This document shows positions 35,030 through 44,128 of a stretch of 64,000 bases of DNA, in pieces. The stretch lies in assembly GCA_934501435.1 (NCBI GenBank), contig CAKSTW010000004.1, forward strand, positions 215,375 through 279,374, read 5' to 3'. The translations under genes and the position numbers were made by a program. Numbering within the stretch: position 1 is the stretch's first letter; every line of letters begins with the position of its first letter. This DNA is from an uncultured Eubacteriales bacterium. Its GTDB lineage: Bacteria; Bacillota; Clostridia; Oscillospirales; UBA644. The notes beneath the pieces were generated by a model. That model was not told the origin of the DNA. It saw only the letters and a list, made by a program, of their open reading frames with translations, and did not search any database.

Positions 35030-36052
35030 ATGTTCGGATTTGAAAAAACACCTTACGACGTTAAGGTCTATGAAGAAAAATTAAAGGATTTTCTTCCCGA
35101 CACGATGGTAGACGTTCATACCCACGTCTGGAAGAAGGAATTTTTCGACTACGCCCATATCGACGGCTGCGTAGACTGGGTAAAACTCGTCGCCGACGAA
35201 TGTTATATCGACGACCTTTTGCAGACCTATAAGGATATGTTCCCAGGCAAGACCGTTTATCCGGTTCTTATGGGCGAACCTACCGCAAACGTCTACAAAA
35301 CAAACGTCTATACAAAAGAATGTATGGATAAGACGGGGCTTCCCGGTCTTCTCTGCACGGAATACAGAATGACCCCGGAATATCTCGAAGAAGAGATAGC
35401 GACAAAAGGATTTTTGGGACTTAAACCGTATCTCTCGAACTGCGCGCCGTATATCCCCGCCGACGAGATAAGAATTTTCGACTTCCTGCCGAAAGAACAT
35501 CTCGAAGTCGCAGATAAGCACGGCTGGATAGTAATGCTCCATATCGCGCGCCCCGGAAGACTCAAGGACCCCGTAAATATAGCCCAGCTCATGGAGATAG
35601 AAGAAAAATATCCGAACGTCAAACTTGTCGTCGCTCATGTCGGAAGAGCATATTCCCCCGAAGATATCGGCGACGCTTTCGAGACCCTTAAACATACGAA
35701 AAACATGATGTTCGACTTCACCGCAAACACCCTTTCCCTCGCGATGGAAAAATGTATCGAAGCCGTCGGCACCGACAGAGTCATGTTCGGTTCCGACCTG
35801 CCGATAACGAAGATGAGAATGTACCGTATCACCAAAAACGGAACTTACTACAATGTGATTCCGAGAGGACTTTACGGCGACGTTTCAAACGATTATCACA
35901 TGATAGAAAGCGACGAAGAAAACATCTCGAACTTCATGTACGAAGAACTGCTTGCGTTTAAGAAATGTTCCGAAACTCTGGGACTTTCGAAAGAAGACGT
36001 CAAGAAAATCCTCTGCACGAACGGCGCAAACCTCTATAAAATCAAGATCTGA
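35030..36052 (+). CDS. Amidohydrolase family protein (PF04909 type)
   Basis: The 340-residue metal-dependent hydrolase has the HxH motif DVHTHVW (His30, His32), later His residues in MLHIARPGR and VVAHVGR, and the Asp of MFGSDLPI, the TIM-barrel metal ligands in order. In sugar operons this family often opens lactones; others decarboxylate or hydrolyse amides. With a dehydrogenase just upstream, lactone hydrolysis is the simplest guess. GGAGG precedes the ATG. Confidence 0.85.
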   Translation: MFGFEKTPYDVKVYEEKLKDFLPDTMVDVHTHVWKKEFFDYAHIDGCVDWVKLVADECYIDDLLQTYKDMFPGKTVYPVLMGEPTANVYKTNVYTKECMDKTGLPGLLCTEYRMTPEYLEEEIATKGFLGLKPYLSNCAPYIPADEIRIFDFLPKEHLEVADKHGWIVMLHIARPGRLKDPVNIAQLMEIEEKYPNVKLVVAHVGRAYSPEDIGDAFETLKHTKNMMFDFTANTLSLAMEKCIEAVGTDRVMFGSDLPITKMRMYRITKNGTYYNVIPRGLYGDVSNDYHMIESDEENISNFMYEELLAFKKCSETLGLSKEDVKKILCTNGANLYKIKI

Positions 36053-36069
36053 ACGAAAGGATATAATAA

Positions 36070-37455
36070 ATGAAAGACATAAAGATCGGGCTTCTGCCCC
36101 TTTACATCAAACTTTACGACGATTCTATCCCCCAGCTTCGCCCCCGTCTTGAAGTTTTCCTCAAAAAAATGACCGCGAAACTTGAAAACGAGGGCTTCAA
36201 AGTCGACGCGGCGCCTTTCTGCCGCATTGAAAGCGAATTTTCCGAAAATATCGCGAAATTCGAAAGAGACGGCGTGGACTGTATAGTTACTCTTCACATG
36301 GCTTATTCTCCCTCGCTTGAAAGCGCTGCCCCCCTTGCGAAAACAAAACTTCCGATAGTCGTTATGGATACGACCGAGACCTTTGATTTCGGTTTTGACG
36401 TACATATCGACGAGATAGACTACAACCACGGTATCCACGGCGTTATGGACATGTGCAACCTTTTGCGCAGAAATAAGAAGCCTTACGCGATTGCCGTCGG
36501 TCACTGCGACGAAAGCGACGTCGTAAAAGAGACCGCGAAACTTGTCCGCACCGCAGTTGCCGCAACGAGCCTCAAAGGTTCGGCGGTCGGCGTTATCGGC
36601 GACAGTTTCAAGGGCATGGGCGACTTTTTGGTAACAAAAGACGAACTCAGAAAGAATTTCGGCGTTGAACTTGTCACAGCCGACGACAAAGAGATAGTTT
36701 CCCTTATCGAAAGCGTAACCGAGGGCGAAATTGCTTCCGAAAAAGCATACGATAAGGAACATTTCGAACCCGGCGAAGAAATAAACGAAGAAAATTACGT
36801 CGCAAACATCAAATCCTGCCTTGCGACGAGAAAATGGATAGCAAAACACAACCTTTCCGCATTTTCCGTAAACTTCCTCAAGATCCGCGAGGGATATATG
36901 GATTCGATGCCCTTTATCGAAGCATGCAAGGCAATGCAGAGAGGAATAGGCTACGCGGGCGAGGGCGACGCTCTTACCGCGGCGTTTGTGGGTGCTTTTC
37001 TCAAAACTTTCCCCGACACTTCCTTTATCGAAATTTTCTGTCCCGACTGGAAAAACGACAACCTGTTTATAAGCCACATGGGCGAAATGAACCTCGGCGT
37101 TTCGGATGTCAAACCGAAACTTTACAATATGCCGTTTGATTTCGGCGAACCCGCAAAAGACACCGTCGCGGCTTACGGACGCTTTAAGGGCGGCAAAGCG
37201 GTCTATGCGAATATTTACAGAGACGAAGAGGGCTTCAAACTCGGAGTTTCGCCCATTGAAGTGCTTTCGGTTCCGCAGGATAGGCTCGAAAATCAGATGC
37301 GCGGCTGGATACGTCCCGAAAAGGGCGCGAAGGCTTTCTTAAAGAGCCTCAGCGAAAACGGCGCGACGCACCACAGTTTTATGATATATGACGGCAACGT
37401 CGATATGCTTAAATTCTTCGGAAAACTTATCGGCGTTCCCGTAGTCGAATTATAA
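36070..37455 (+). CDS. L-fucose/L-arabinose isomerase-family protein
   Basis: The 461-residue protein follows the fold plan of ketol isomerases: GLLPLYIKLYD at the N-terminus, VTLHMAYSPS, PIVVMDTTE, then GYAGEGDALTAAF and IFCPDWKNDNLFISHMGEMN with Glu and His residues at the places of metal ligands. It should interconvert an aldose and a ketose, supplying the kinase downstream. It is not close enough by eye to any one characterised isomerase to name the sugar. Confidence 0.78.
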   Translation: MKDIKIGLLPLYIKLYDDSIPQLRPRLEVFLKKMTAKLENEGFKVDAAPFCRIESEFSENIAKFERDGVDCIVTLHMAYSPSLESAAPLAKTKLPIVVMDTTETFDFGFDVHIDEIDYNHGIHGVMDMCNLLRRNKKPYAIAVGHCDESDVVKETAKLVRTAVAATSLKGSAVGVIGDSFKGMGDFLVTKDELRKNFGVELVTADDKEIVSLIESVTEGEIASEKAYDKEHFEPGEEINEENYVANIKSCLATRKWIAKHNLSAFSVNFLKIREGYMDSMPFIEACKAMQRGIGYAGEGDALTAAFVGAFLKTFPDTSFIEIFCPDWKNDNLFISHMGEMNLGVSDVKPKLYNMPFDFGEPAKDTVAAYGRFKGGKAVYANIYRDEEGFKLGVSPIEVLSVPQDRLENQMRGWIRPEKGAKAFLKSLSENGATHHSFMIYDGNVDMLKFFGKLIGVPVVEL

Positions 37456-37472
37456 GAAAGGACCGGATATTT

Positions 37473-39017
37473 ATGAAATTCAATTCTCCCAATCTCTCTC
37501 TTGCCGACCTTCTCGGCAAAGATTACATCGACAGCGTTGTTAAAGGCAACGTTGTTTTCGGAGTCATGACAAAAGAAGAGGCGGAAGCCATTGCAAACGA
37601 AAAAGTTGATTTCTATCCCGAAGAAATGCAGAAGAAAAACGTCGAATTTGCAAAAATGGCAGGCACAAAAATCACCGACGTTTTCGAAAACGATAACGAC
37701 GGCGCTGCGACCAACGCTTTCAGAAAGGCGTTCCATAAGGCGTCCGCTCCGGTAACGGGTTACGGCTGCACACGTCTCGGCGAAGACGGCAGACTTTACC
37801 TTATCGGCAAGAGCGAACACTATCACGTCCCGTTCGGACACCGTTTCGGCGGCTACAAACTTATTGAAAACGCCCATAAACTCGGTATTCTCAATCCTAC
37901 TCACAACAATACGAGAGGATATGTCACCCGTCTTGTCGAAAGAGAAATGATAAGAACCGCAAACTGCCTTGAAAAGGACGACAAAGCAGGTCTTGAAAAT
38001 GTTCTCGCCTCCACCGAGCCCAAGGTTATAAACAGAGTTATAAATCTTGAGACAGGAAGCGTTGCCTGCGAAGCGGGCATGAAAATGATGCTCGCGCGTT
38101 TCTACCGTCTTGACGGAAGTTTCGAAAAGGCAAAATATGAAGGCAAGACCCCCGTATTTTTGGTAAACGGCGACGTTGACGGCGGAATTGAAGCAAACTA
38201 TCACGGAACTTCAGTCTTTGCCCAGACCTTGAGAAACCTCTGGCCCGGTTACTATAAGAAGATCGAAGAGGCGGGCATTTACAAAGTAGTTCCCGTCATG
38301 CTCAACGACATCGAAGACTTCAAAGCGAAGATGAAGAAATATAACGAGGGCAACTACAAGACCGCGGGTTATATCCACGAACTTATCCTTATGAACTACG
38401 GCGGTATCCGTCTCACAAAAGAATATGTGAAAGAAGCGTATAAAATCTGTAAAGAATACGATACCCCGACAATGGACGACGAGATTCAGTCCTGCATGTG
38501 GTATCCCGGAATGTACCTCTACCATCTCTATGAGATAAAGCCCGATTTCGTTATCGTGGGAAAAGGTTTCCCGGGCGGCGAATATCCCGCAAGCAAGATT
38601 TTAACGACCGCCGAAATGGATATCCTCAATCAGTTCGGCGCGCTTGTCACCAACGGTCAGGAAGAACTTGCGTCCCTCGCATACCTCATCACAATGACGT
38701 TTTCTCAGGCAAACAGTGAAAATATCGCCCGTCTTTCGGATTATTTCGAACAGTCGCTGCGTAAACTCGGCGATAAGTATTCGTCGGTAATAAGCAAGGT
38801 CGAAGGACAGGGACTTCTTGCCGCTATCCACTTCCACGACGTCCCGACAGCTGCAAAATGCGCGAAAATAATAAACGACCATTGCATAGATACCTCGGCT
38901 CAGCTTTATAAAGTCAACTGTCCTCCGGCAATTCTCTTAAAGCCGCCCGTAACCGCATGCGAAGAGGTCCTTGACGTAATAATCAACGCCCTTGACGCGG
39001 CTCTCGGCGAACTTTAA
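37473..39017 (+). CDS. PLP-dependent class III aminotransferase
   Basis: The 514-residue protein has the class III signature DDEIQSCMWYPGMYLY, then PDFVIVGKGFPGGEYPASK with the PLP-binding Lys364. It has an N-terminal extension of about 60 residues compared with acetylornithine or glutamate-semialdehyde enzymes. A transaminase in the middle of an isomerase-kinase-aldolase operon is unusual and suggests that the substrate or an intermediate carries an amino group, or that an aldehyde product is aminated. AAGAAAGG precedes the ATG. Confidence 0.85.
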   Translation: MKFNSPNLSLADLLGKDYIDSVVKGNVVFGVMTKEEAEAIANEKVDFYPEEMQKKNVEFAKMAGTKITDVFENDNDGAATNAFRKAFHKASAPVTGYGCTRLGEDGRLYLIGKSEHYHVPFGHRFGGYKLIENAHKLGILNPTHNNTRGYVTRLVEREMIRTANCLEKDDKAGLENVLASTEPKVINRVINLETGSVACEAGMKMMLARFYRLDGSFEKAKYEGKTPVFLVNGDVDGGIEANYHGTSVFAQTLRNLWPGYYKKIEEAGIYKVVPVMLNDIEDFKAKMKKYNEGNYKTAGYIHELILMNYGGIRLTKEYVKEAYKICKEYDTPTMDDEIQSCMWYPGMYLYHLYEIKPDFVIVGKGFPGGEYPASKILTTAEMDILNQFGALVTNGQEELASLAYLITMTFSQANSENIARLSDYFEQSLRKLGDKYSSVISKVEGQGLLAAIHFHDVPTAAKCAKIINDHCIDTSAQLYKVNCPPAILLKPPVTACEEVLDVIINALDAALGEL

Positions 39018-39027
39018 GGAGAAATTT

Positions 39028-40500
39028 ATGTATCTTATCGGTATAGATGTCGGCACCACCGGCACAAAGGTTATACTGACGGACGAAAAAGGGAATATTA
39101 TCGGAAAAGGCTATAAGGAATATTCCCTTATAACCCTTCCCGGCGGAAAAGTCGAACAGCGTGCCGAAGACTGGTACGAAGCCGCCGTTTTTGCGACAAG
39201 AGAGGCTCTTTCGCATTTCGACGGCGACAAAAAGGAGATCGTCGCGCTTTCTCTTTCGACACAGGGCGGAAGCACTCTTCCCGTGGACGAAAACTACGAG
39301 CCTCTGTCCGCTTCCTATACCTGGATGGACAGGCGCGGCGTAAAGGAGATAGAGGAGGCAACAGCCGAGGCGGGCGCCGACGTTATCTATAAAAAAACGG
39401 GCTGGGAACCCGATCCGAGCCTTGATATCGCGAAATTCCGCTGGATGCAAAAGCACGAAAAAGAACTTTTCGACAAGGCTCATAAATTCCTTACGACGTC
39501 CGAATATATGAACTACCGCCTTACCGGCAACGCCGTAACGGACCCCGGCAACGCGGCTATGCGTCAGCTTTTCAATATCAATACCGGCGATTGGGACGAC
39601 GAACTTTTAAGTCTTGCGGGCGTTTCGCGCGATAAAATGCCGAAATGCGTTTTCACGGGCGAATATATCGGAAACCTGACCGAAAAAGCGGCGGAGGAAC
39701 TGTCTCTTCCGACTTCCGTCAAAGTATATAACGGCGGACACGACCAGTATTGCGCGGCGGTCGGCTGCGGAGCGGTCGAAGACGGCGATATGCTTTTGTC
39801 GACGGGCACGACGTGGGTCGTTCTCGGCGTTTCGGATAAACCTCTTTTCACCGAGAGTTTTCTTGCTCCCGGCGTTCACCCCTGCAAAGGCGTTTTCGGG
39901 AATATAGCGTCCCTCCGTTCGGCGGGCTCGGCTCTCAAATGGCTGAAAAACGTCATCGGCGAAGACGACTTCAAGAAAATGGACGACGAGGCGGAAAAAC
40001 GCCGCGACAGTGCAAAAAACGTCTTTTTCTACCCGTATTTCGCGGGCGCGGGCTTTCCGCACAATATGGACGGTTTCAATTCCTGCGTTCTGGGTCTTGA
40101 ACTGATGAACGACAAATACGACCTTGCAAGAGCCTTAATGGAAGGCATCGCGTTCGAAACGCGCGGCGTGCTTGAAGAATTCGAGCGCTGCGGAACTAAG
40201 ATAAAAGGTCTTAAAATGGTAGGCGGCGCGGCGAAAAGCAAAGTCTGGAGCAAAATCACCGCCGACGTCTGCAACTGCGAAATTTTCTTCCCGACCGAAC
40301 CCGACACTTGCTGCATCGGAGCGGCTCTTCTTGCGGCGGTCGGCAGCGGTATTTATCCCGACTACGTCACCGCAGGCAAAAATATGATAAAACACAGCGG
40401 AACGCTTAAACCCGACAGCGAAGCGGCGGCGTTTTACGATGAAAAGTATAAAAAATATAAGCACGGCTTCGGACTGCTTAAAGAATTTTTCGAAAAATAA
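39028..40500 (+). CDS. FGGY-family carbohydrate kinase
   Basis: The 490-residue protein is close in plan to xylulokinase: YLIGIDVGTTGTKV at the N-terminus (ATP site), STQGGSTLPVD, GGHDQYCAAVGCGA with the catalytic Asp, and the adenosine motif GGAAKSKVW. It phosphorylates a sugar or polyol, probably the ketose made by the isomerase. The start at 39028 follows AAGGAG; the longer frame from 38992 overlaps the aminotransferase gene. Confidence 0.9.
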   Translation: MYLIGIDVGTTGTKVILTDEKGNIIGKGYKEYSLITLPGGKVEQRAEDWYEAAVFATREALSHFDGDKKEIVALSLSTQGGSTLPVDENYEPLSASYTWMDRRGVKEIEEATAEAGADVIYKKTGWEPDPSLDIAKFRWMQKHEKELFDKAHKFLTTSEYMNYRLTGNAVTDPGNAAMRQLFNINTGDWDDELLSLAGVSRDKMPKCVFTGEYIGNLTEKAAEELSLPTSVKVYNGGHDQYCAAVGCGAVEDGDMLLSTGTTWVVLGVSDKPLFTESFLAPGVHPCKGVFGNIASLRSAGSALKWLKNVIGEDDFKKMDDEAEKRRDSAKNVFFYPYFAGAGFPHNMDGFNSCVLGLELMNDKYDLARALMEGIAFETRGVLEEFERCGTKIKGLKMVGGAAKSKVWSKITADVCNCEIFFPTEPDTCCIGAALLAAVGSGIYPDYVTAGKNMIKHSGTLKPDSEAAAFYDEKYKKYKHGFGLLKEFFEK

Positions 40501-40515
40501 GAAAGAAGGCATAAA

Positions 40516-41364
40516 ATGTTAGTAACTCTTAACGACGTCCTTCTGGACGCCCAGAAAAACAAATACGGCGTAGGTCTTTTCAACACCGTAAACCTCGAAA
40601 TGGCAAAAGGCGTTCTCGCCGCTGCCGAGGAACTCCGCTCTCCCGTAATCATCGGTACCGCCGAGGTTCTTTTGCCCTACGCGTCCCTTGAAGAACTTGC
40701 ATATTTCCTTTTGCCGATGGCGAAAAAGGCGACCGTTCCCGTCGTTCTTCATTTCGACCACGGTCTTACTTCGGGTAAAATTCTCGAAGCGCTCCGTCTC
40801 GGATTTTCTTCCGTCATGTACGACTGCTCAAGCGACAGTTACGACGAAAACGTAAGAAAAGTCGCGGAAATGGTCAAAATAGCAAGACTCTTCGGAGCAA
40901 CCGTCGAGGGCGAACTCGGACATGTCGGCGCAAACGACGGAAGCGCCGAGGGCGACGCTTCGGGCGACCACAGCATCTATACCGAACCCTCCCAGGCAAA
41001 AGACTTTATCGAAAAAACCGACGTTGACGCGCTTGCCGTCGCTATCGGAACCGCGCACGGCGCATATAAGGAAAAACCGAAACTCGATATCGAAAGACTT
41101 AAGGAAATAGCTCATACCGTATCTACGCCTCTCGTTCTTCACGGCGGTTCGGGGCTTTCCGACGACGATTTCAGAAACTGCGTTTCGAACGGTATCGCAA
41201 AGGTCAATATCTTTACCGACATCAACACCGCGCAGGTAAAGAGCGTCGTTGAAAACTATAAAGAAGGCTTCGGCATGACCGACGTTATGTGTCAGGCTTC
41301 CGACGCCGTTATGAGAGCGACCATGAAGAAGATGCTCGTCTTCGGAAGCAACAACAGAGCGTAA
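40516..41364 (+). CDS. Class II aldolase, tagatose/fructose-bisphosphate type
   Basis: The 282-residue zinc aldolase has LHFDHG (Asp81, His82), EGELGHVG, IGTAHGAY and LHGGSGLSDDDF. It is related to, but clearly distinct from, the fba product at 19343 (RSPVI and HGG segments shared). It should split the phosphorylated ketose to dihydroxyacetone phosphate and an aldehyde. It is 15 bases after the kinase gene. Confidence 0.9.
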   Translation: MLVTLNDVLLDAQKNKYGVGLFNTVNLEMAKGVLAAAEELRSPVIIGTAEVLLPYASLEELAYFLLPMAKKATVPVVLHFDHGLTSGKILEALRLGFSSVMYDCSSDSYDENVRKVAEMVKIARLFGATVEGELGHVGANDGSAEGDASGDHSIYTEPSQAKDFIEKTDVDALAVAIGTAHGAYKEKPKLDIERLKEIAHTVSTPLVLHGGSGLSDDDFRNCVSNGIAKVNIFTDINTAQVKSVVENYKEGFGMTDVMCQASDAVMRATMKKMLVFGSNNRA

Positions 41365-41385
41365 TTATAAAAGGAAGTGAAAAAT

Positions 41386-41991
41386 ATGCTGAGATTTATG
41401 AAGAAAATCGGCGTTTCCTATCTCTTTTCGGGACTTATAAGCATTGTTATCGGCGTTGTCTTTATAATCTGGCCTAAACTTTCGCAGGACGTTTTCTGCT
41501 TTATCACGGGCTGCGCGGCGGTCGTTTTCGGGCTTGCGCTTTTCATCTATTATCTTGCGTCAAACAAGCGGAAAGACTACCTTATGAATGAAATGATAAT
41601 AGGACTTCTGACTGTCCTTGCCGGATGTCTCTTTATCTTCAAGGCCGAAACGCTTTACGGACTTCTCGGAATGTTGCTCGGCGTATTCGTTGTTTTTCAC
41701 GGACTTATCAATATACAGGAAAGTTTCGTCATAAAACGCTGCGGAAACGGGAAATGGTATATCTTTTTCCTGCTTTCCCTGCTTTTTGTCGCCGCGGGAC
41801 TTGTTATCCTGTTCGTGCCGGGGCTTGACGAAACGGTATTCGCGTATATTCTCGGCATTTCCCTTGCCCTTGCTGGCATTTTCGAGACCGTTATTTTCTT
41901 TATTCTTCGCAAATACGTCAAGAGAATAGAAGACGGCAGCGAGGAACTTACCGTTACCGACGGTGAAAACGGAATTATAATAAAAGAATAA
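41386..41991 (+). CDS. HdeD/DUF308-like membrane protein
   Basis: The 201-residue protein has six predicted helices in three similar pairs, as in DUF308 proteins (IISIVIGVVFIIWP-type turns recur). It ends in a short acidic cytoplasmic tail. AAGGAAGTG before the ATG at 41386 sets the start. Its place in a sugar operon is unexplained: DUF308 proteins are not known transporters, and no other transporter gene is in the operon. Confidence 0.72.
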   Translation: MLRFMKKIGVSYLFSGLISIVIGVVFIIWPKLSQDVFCFITGCAAVVFGLALFIYYLASNKRKDYLMNEMIIGLLTVLAGCLFIFKAETLYGLLGMLLGVFVVFHGLINIQESFVIKRCGNGKWYIFFLLSLLFVAAGLVILFVPGLDETVFAYILGISLALAGIFETVIFFILRKYVKRIEDGSEELTVTDGENGIIIKE

Positions 41992-42007
41992 TATGGAGAT
42001 GTTAAAA

Positions 42008-42580
42008 ATGAAAAAAGTACTTATCGAAACTTCTGCAAGACACGTTCACGTTTCCGAAAAAGACCTTGAAGCGCTTTTCGGAAAAGGATACAAACTCACT
42101 CCGAAAAAAGATCTTTCCCAGCCGGGTCAGTTCGCGTGCGAAGAAAGAGTTCTTCTCCGCGGACCGAAAAACGAAATGAAAGGCGTTTCCATTCTCGGAC
42201 CCTGCCGTAAAGAAACCCAGGTCGAAGTTTCCCTTACCGACGCAAGAACCCTCGGCGTTGCCGCGGCAATAAGAGAATCGGGCGATATCGAAGGTACCGC
42301 CGGTATTACTATCGTAGGTCCCGCAGGCGAAATAACCGTTGACAAGGGCGTTATCGCCGCTAAAAGACATATACACATGACCAAAGCCGACGCCGCCGAA
42401 TTCGGAATCGAAGATAAGCAGATAGTTTCGGTCAAGGTAGATACCGACGGCAGAAGCCTTATCTTCGGCGACGTTGTCTGCCGTGTTTCCGATTCTTACG
42501 CTCTCGCAATGCATATCGACACCGACGAAAGTAACGCCGCAGCCGTAAAACCCGGCGCAATGGGCGAAATCATAAAATAA
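42008..42580 (+). CDS. pduL: Phosphate propanoyltransferase / acetyltransferase PduL
   Basis: PduL exchanges acyl-CoA and acyl-phosphate. The 190-residue protein has the two zinc-binding half-motifs SARHVHVSEKDLE and AKRHIHMTKADA and the double beta-barrel pattern of the family. No microcompartment-targeting extension or shell genes are present, so it is probably cytosolic. It may convert an acyl-CoA made from the aldehyde product of the aldolase into acyl phosphate for ATP. GGAGATG before the ATG at 42008 sets the start. Confidence 0.88.
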   Translation: MKKVLIETSARHVHVSEKDLEALFGKGYKLTPKKDLSQPGQFACEERVLLRGPKNEMKGVSILGPCRKETQVEVSLTDARTLGVAAAIRESGDIEGTAGITIVGPAGEITVDKGVIAAKRHIHMTKADAAEFGIEDKQIVSVKVDTDGRSLIFGDVVCRVSDSYALAMHIDTDESNAAAVKPGAMGEIIK

Positions 42581-42621
42581 ATTCAATTTGTTACAAAAAT
42601 TGTAACTTTTGAAAAACCCTA

Positions 42622-42650
42622 TTGACAATTCAAAAAATGAGTGGTAAAAT
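42622..42650 (+). promoter_or_regulatory. Promoter of the trpXYZ leader
   Basis: TTGACA and TAAAAT are separated by 17 bases, just before the T-box. Confidence 0.8.
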
Positions 42651-42654
42651 CTTA

Positions 42655-42930
42655 CCAAACCGATGAGGAAGAGTAAGTAAGTCAGACCTCTTTTCCCACA
42701 GAGAGCCGCAGGTGCTGGAATTGCGGCGGAAAACATCAGACCGAATGGACTTCCGAGGGCAAACGGAAATGGAGAAATCCAAAGTATGGGCGACGGAGCA
42801 TGACTCTCCGTTATTAAAAGTCTGCATATGTCAGTATGCGCAGAGAGGATATACGATAACCGTATATCAAGCAGGGTGGCACCGCAGGAATTTTATCCTG
42901 TCCCGGCATTGTCGGGACAGGATTTTTGTT
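42655..42930 (+). ncRNA. T-box riboswitch, tryptophan-specific (TGG specifier)
   Basis: Stem I shows the AG-bulge/loop segment GAGAGCCGCAGGTGCTGG. The specifier loop reads GAA-TGG-ACTTCCGAG, placing TGG (Trp) at 42746-42748. Alignment with the ileS leader of this window, where the same ACTTCCGAG follows ATC, fixes the register. The T-box core GCAGGGTGGCACCGC lies at 42871-42885. The terminator stem is 42895-42923 (ATCCTGTCCCG/CGGGACAGGAT) with a T-run after it. Low charged tRNA(Trp) should turn on the transporter. Confidence 0.95.
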
Positions 42931-42949
42931 TTTTACGGAGGATATTGAG

Positions 42950-43048
42950 ATGTATATTTTATCGAAACGATGGCGATTCACCGTTTTGCTTACGGAAAAA
43001 TATAATATGGAAAGAAAAAACAGTTTTGAAAGGAAAGAATTAAAATGA
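42950..43048 (+). CDS. 32-codon ORF between T-box and trpX
   Basis: An ATG preceded by ACGGAGGATATTGAG opens a frame of 32 codons with one Trp (codon 8, in KRWRF) and many basic residues. Its stop overlaps the trpX start as ATGA. The ribosome site is as good as any in the window, so translation is plausible. It may be a leader peptide coupling translation to trpX. It has no hydrophobic segment and no recognised relative. Confidence 0.5.
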   Translation: MYILSKRWRFTVLLTEKYNMERKNSFERKELK

Positions 43049-44103
43049 AAAAGAATTTTGCAAAAATCGCAGCGATCGTAATGACCCTTATAATGATGTT
43101 CTCGCTTCTCACCGCCTGCGGCGGAACGTCGACGAACCCCAGCGAAAACAACGCAGACGGCAAAACCGTCTATAAAGTCGGTATCTGCAACTACGTTGAC
43201 GACGCGTCCCTCAATCAGATATATCAGAACATCGACGCAAGACTCAAGGAAATAGGCGAAGAAAAAGGCGTTACCTTCGAAATTTCTTATGATAACTGCA
43301 ACGCCGACACGAACGTCCTCAATCAGATAATTTCAAACTTTATCGCCGACAAAGTCGACATTATGGTAGGAATTGCAACTCCCGTCGCAATGGCAATGCA
43401 GGCGGCGACCGAGGAAAATAAGACCCCGGTAGTCTTCTCGGCGGTCTCCGATCCCGTTTCGGCAGGTATCGTCGAATCCCTTGAAAAACCGGGTTCGAAC
43501 CTTACCGGAACTTCCGACTATCTCGATACCGCGTCCGTTTTCAATCTTATTCTTGCCCAGAACCCCGAAATAAAGAAAGTCGGTCTTCTTTACGACAAAG
43601 GTCAGGACTCCTCCGAAACGCCTATCGCCGACGCTAAAAAATATCTTGACGAAAAGGGTATAGCATACGTCGAAAAGACCGGAACAAACGCAGAGGAAGT
43701 TTCTCTTGCGGCTGACGCGCTCGTTTCCGAAGGCGTTGAAGCGATATTTACTCCGACCGACAACACGATAATGAAATCCGAACTTGCGATCTACGAAAAG
43801 TTCATCAGCGCGAAGATCCCGCAGTATACCGGAGCCGATTCCTTCGCTCTCAACGGAGCGTTCCTCGGGTACGGCGTTGACTATGCAAACCTCGGAAGAG
43901 AAACCGCCGATATGATCGCCGATATCCTTGTAAACGGCAAAAACCCGGCAGAGACCCCCGTCAAACAGTTCGATAACGGAACCGCGACCGTCAACACCGA
44001 AACCTGCGCCGCTCTCGGACTTGATTTTGAAACCCTCAAAGCAAAATTCGCTCCTTTCTGCACCAAGGTCGCCGAAATAAAGACCGCCGAAAGTTTCGAA
44101 TAA
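43045..44103 (+). CDS. trpX: Tryptophan ABC transporter, substrate-binding lipoprotein
   Basis: The 352-residue lipoprotein (signal peptide ending LLTAC) is an ABC_sub_bind family protein: VGICNYVDDASLNQIYQN, GIATPVAMAMQAATE, FSAVSDPVSAG and PQYTGADSFALNGAF. The family is found with the two-gene permease/ATPase set that follows. The Trp T-box ahead of it makes tryptophan (or an analogue) the likely ligand. GAAAGGAAAG precedes the ATG. Confidence 0.9.
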   Translation: MKKNFAKIAAIVMTLIMMFSLLTACGGTSTNPSENNADGKTVYKVGICNYVDDASLNQIYQNIDARLKEIGEEKGVTFEISYDNCNADTNVLNQIISNFIADKVDIMVGIATPVAMAMQAATEENKTPVVFSAVSDPVSAGIVESLEKPGSNLTGTSDYLDTASVFNLILAQNPEIKKVGLLYDKGQDSSETPIADAKKYLDEKGIAYVEKTGTNAEEVSLAADALVSEGVEAIFTPTDNTIMKSELAIYEKFISAKIPQYTGADSFALNGAFLGYGVDYANLGRETADMIADILVNGKNPAETPVKQFDNGTATVNTETCAALGLDFETLKAKFAPFCTKVAEIKTAESFE

Positions 44104-44128
44104 TAAATAATTTTATCGGGATGTAATT

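Noticed and set aside
36034..37077. 347-codon minus-strand frame
   Set aside because: Shadow of the sugar isomerase gene in a tightly spaced plus-strand operon.
42712..42948. 78-codon frame in the trpX leader
   Set aside because: It lies across the T-box specifier and terminator and has no ribosome site.
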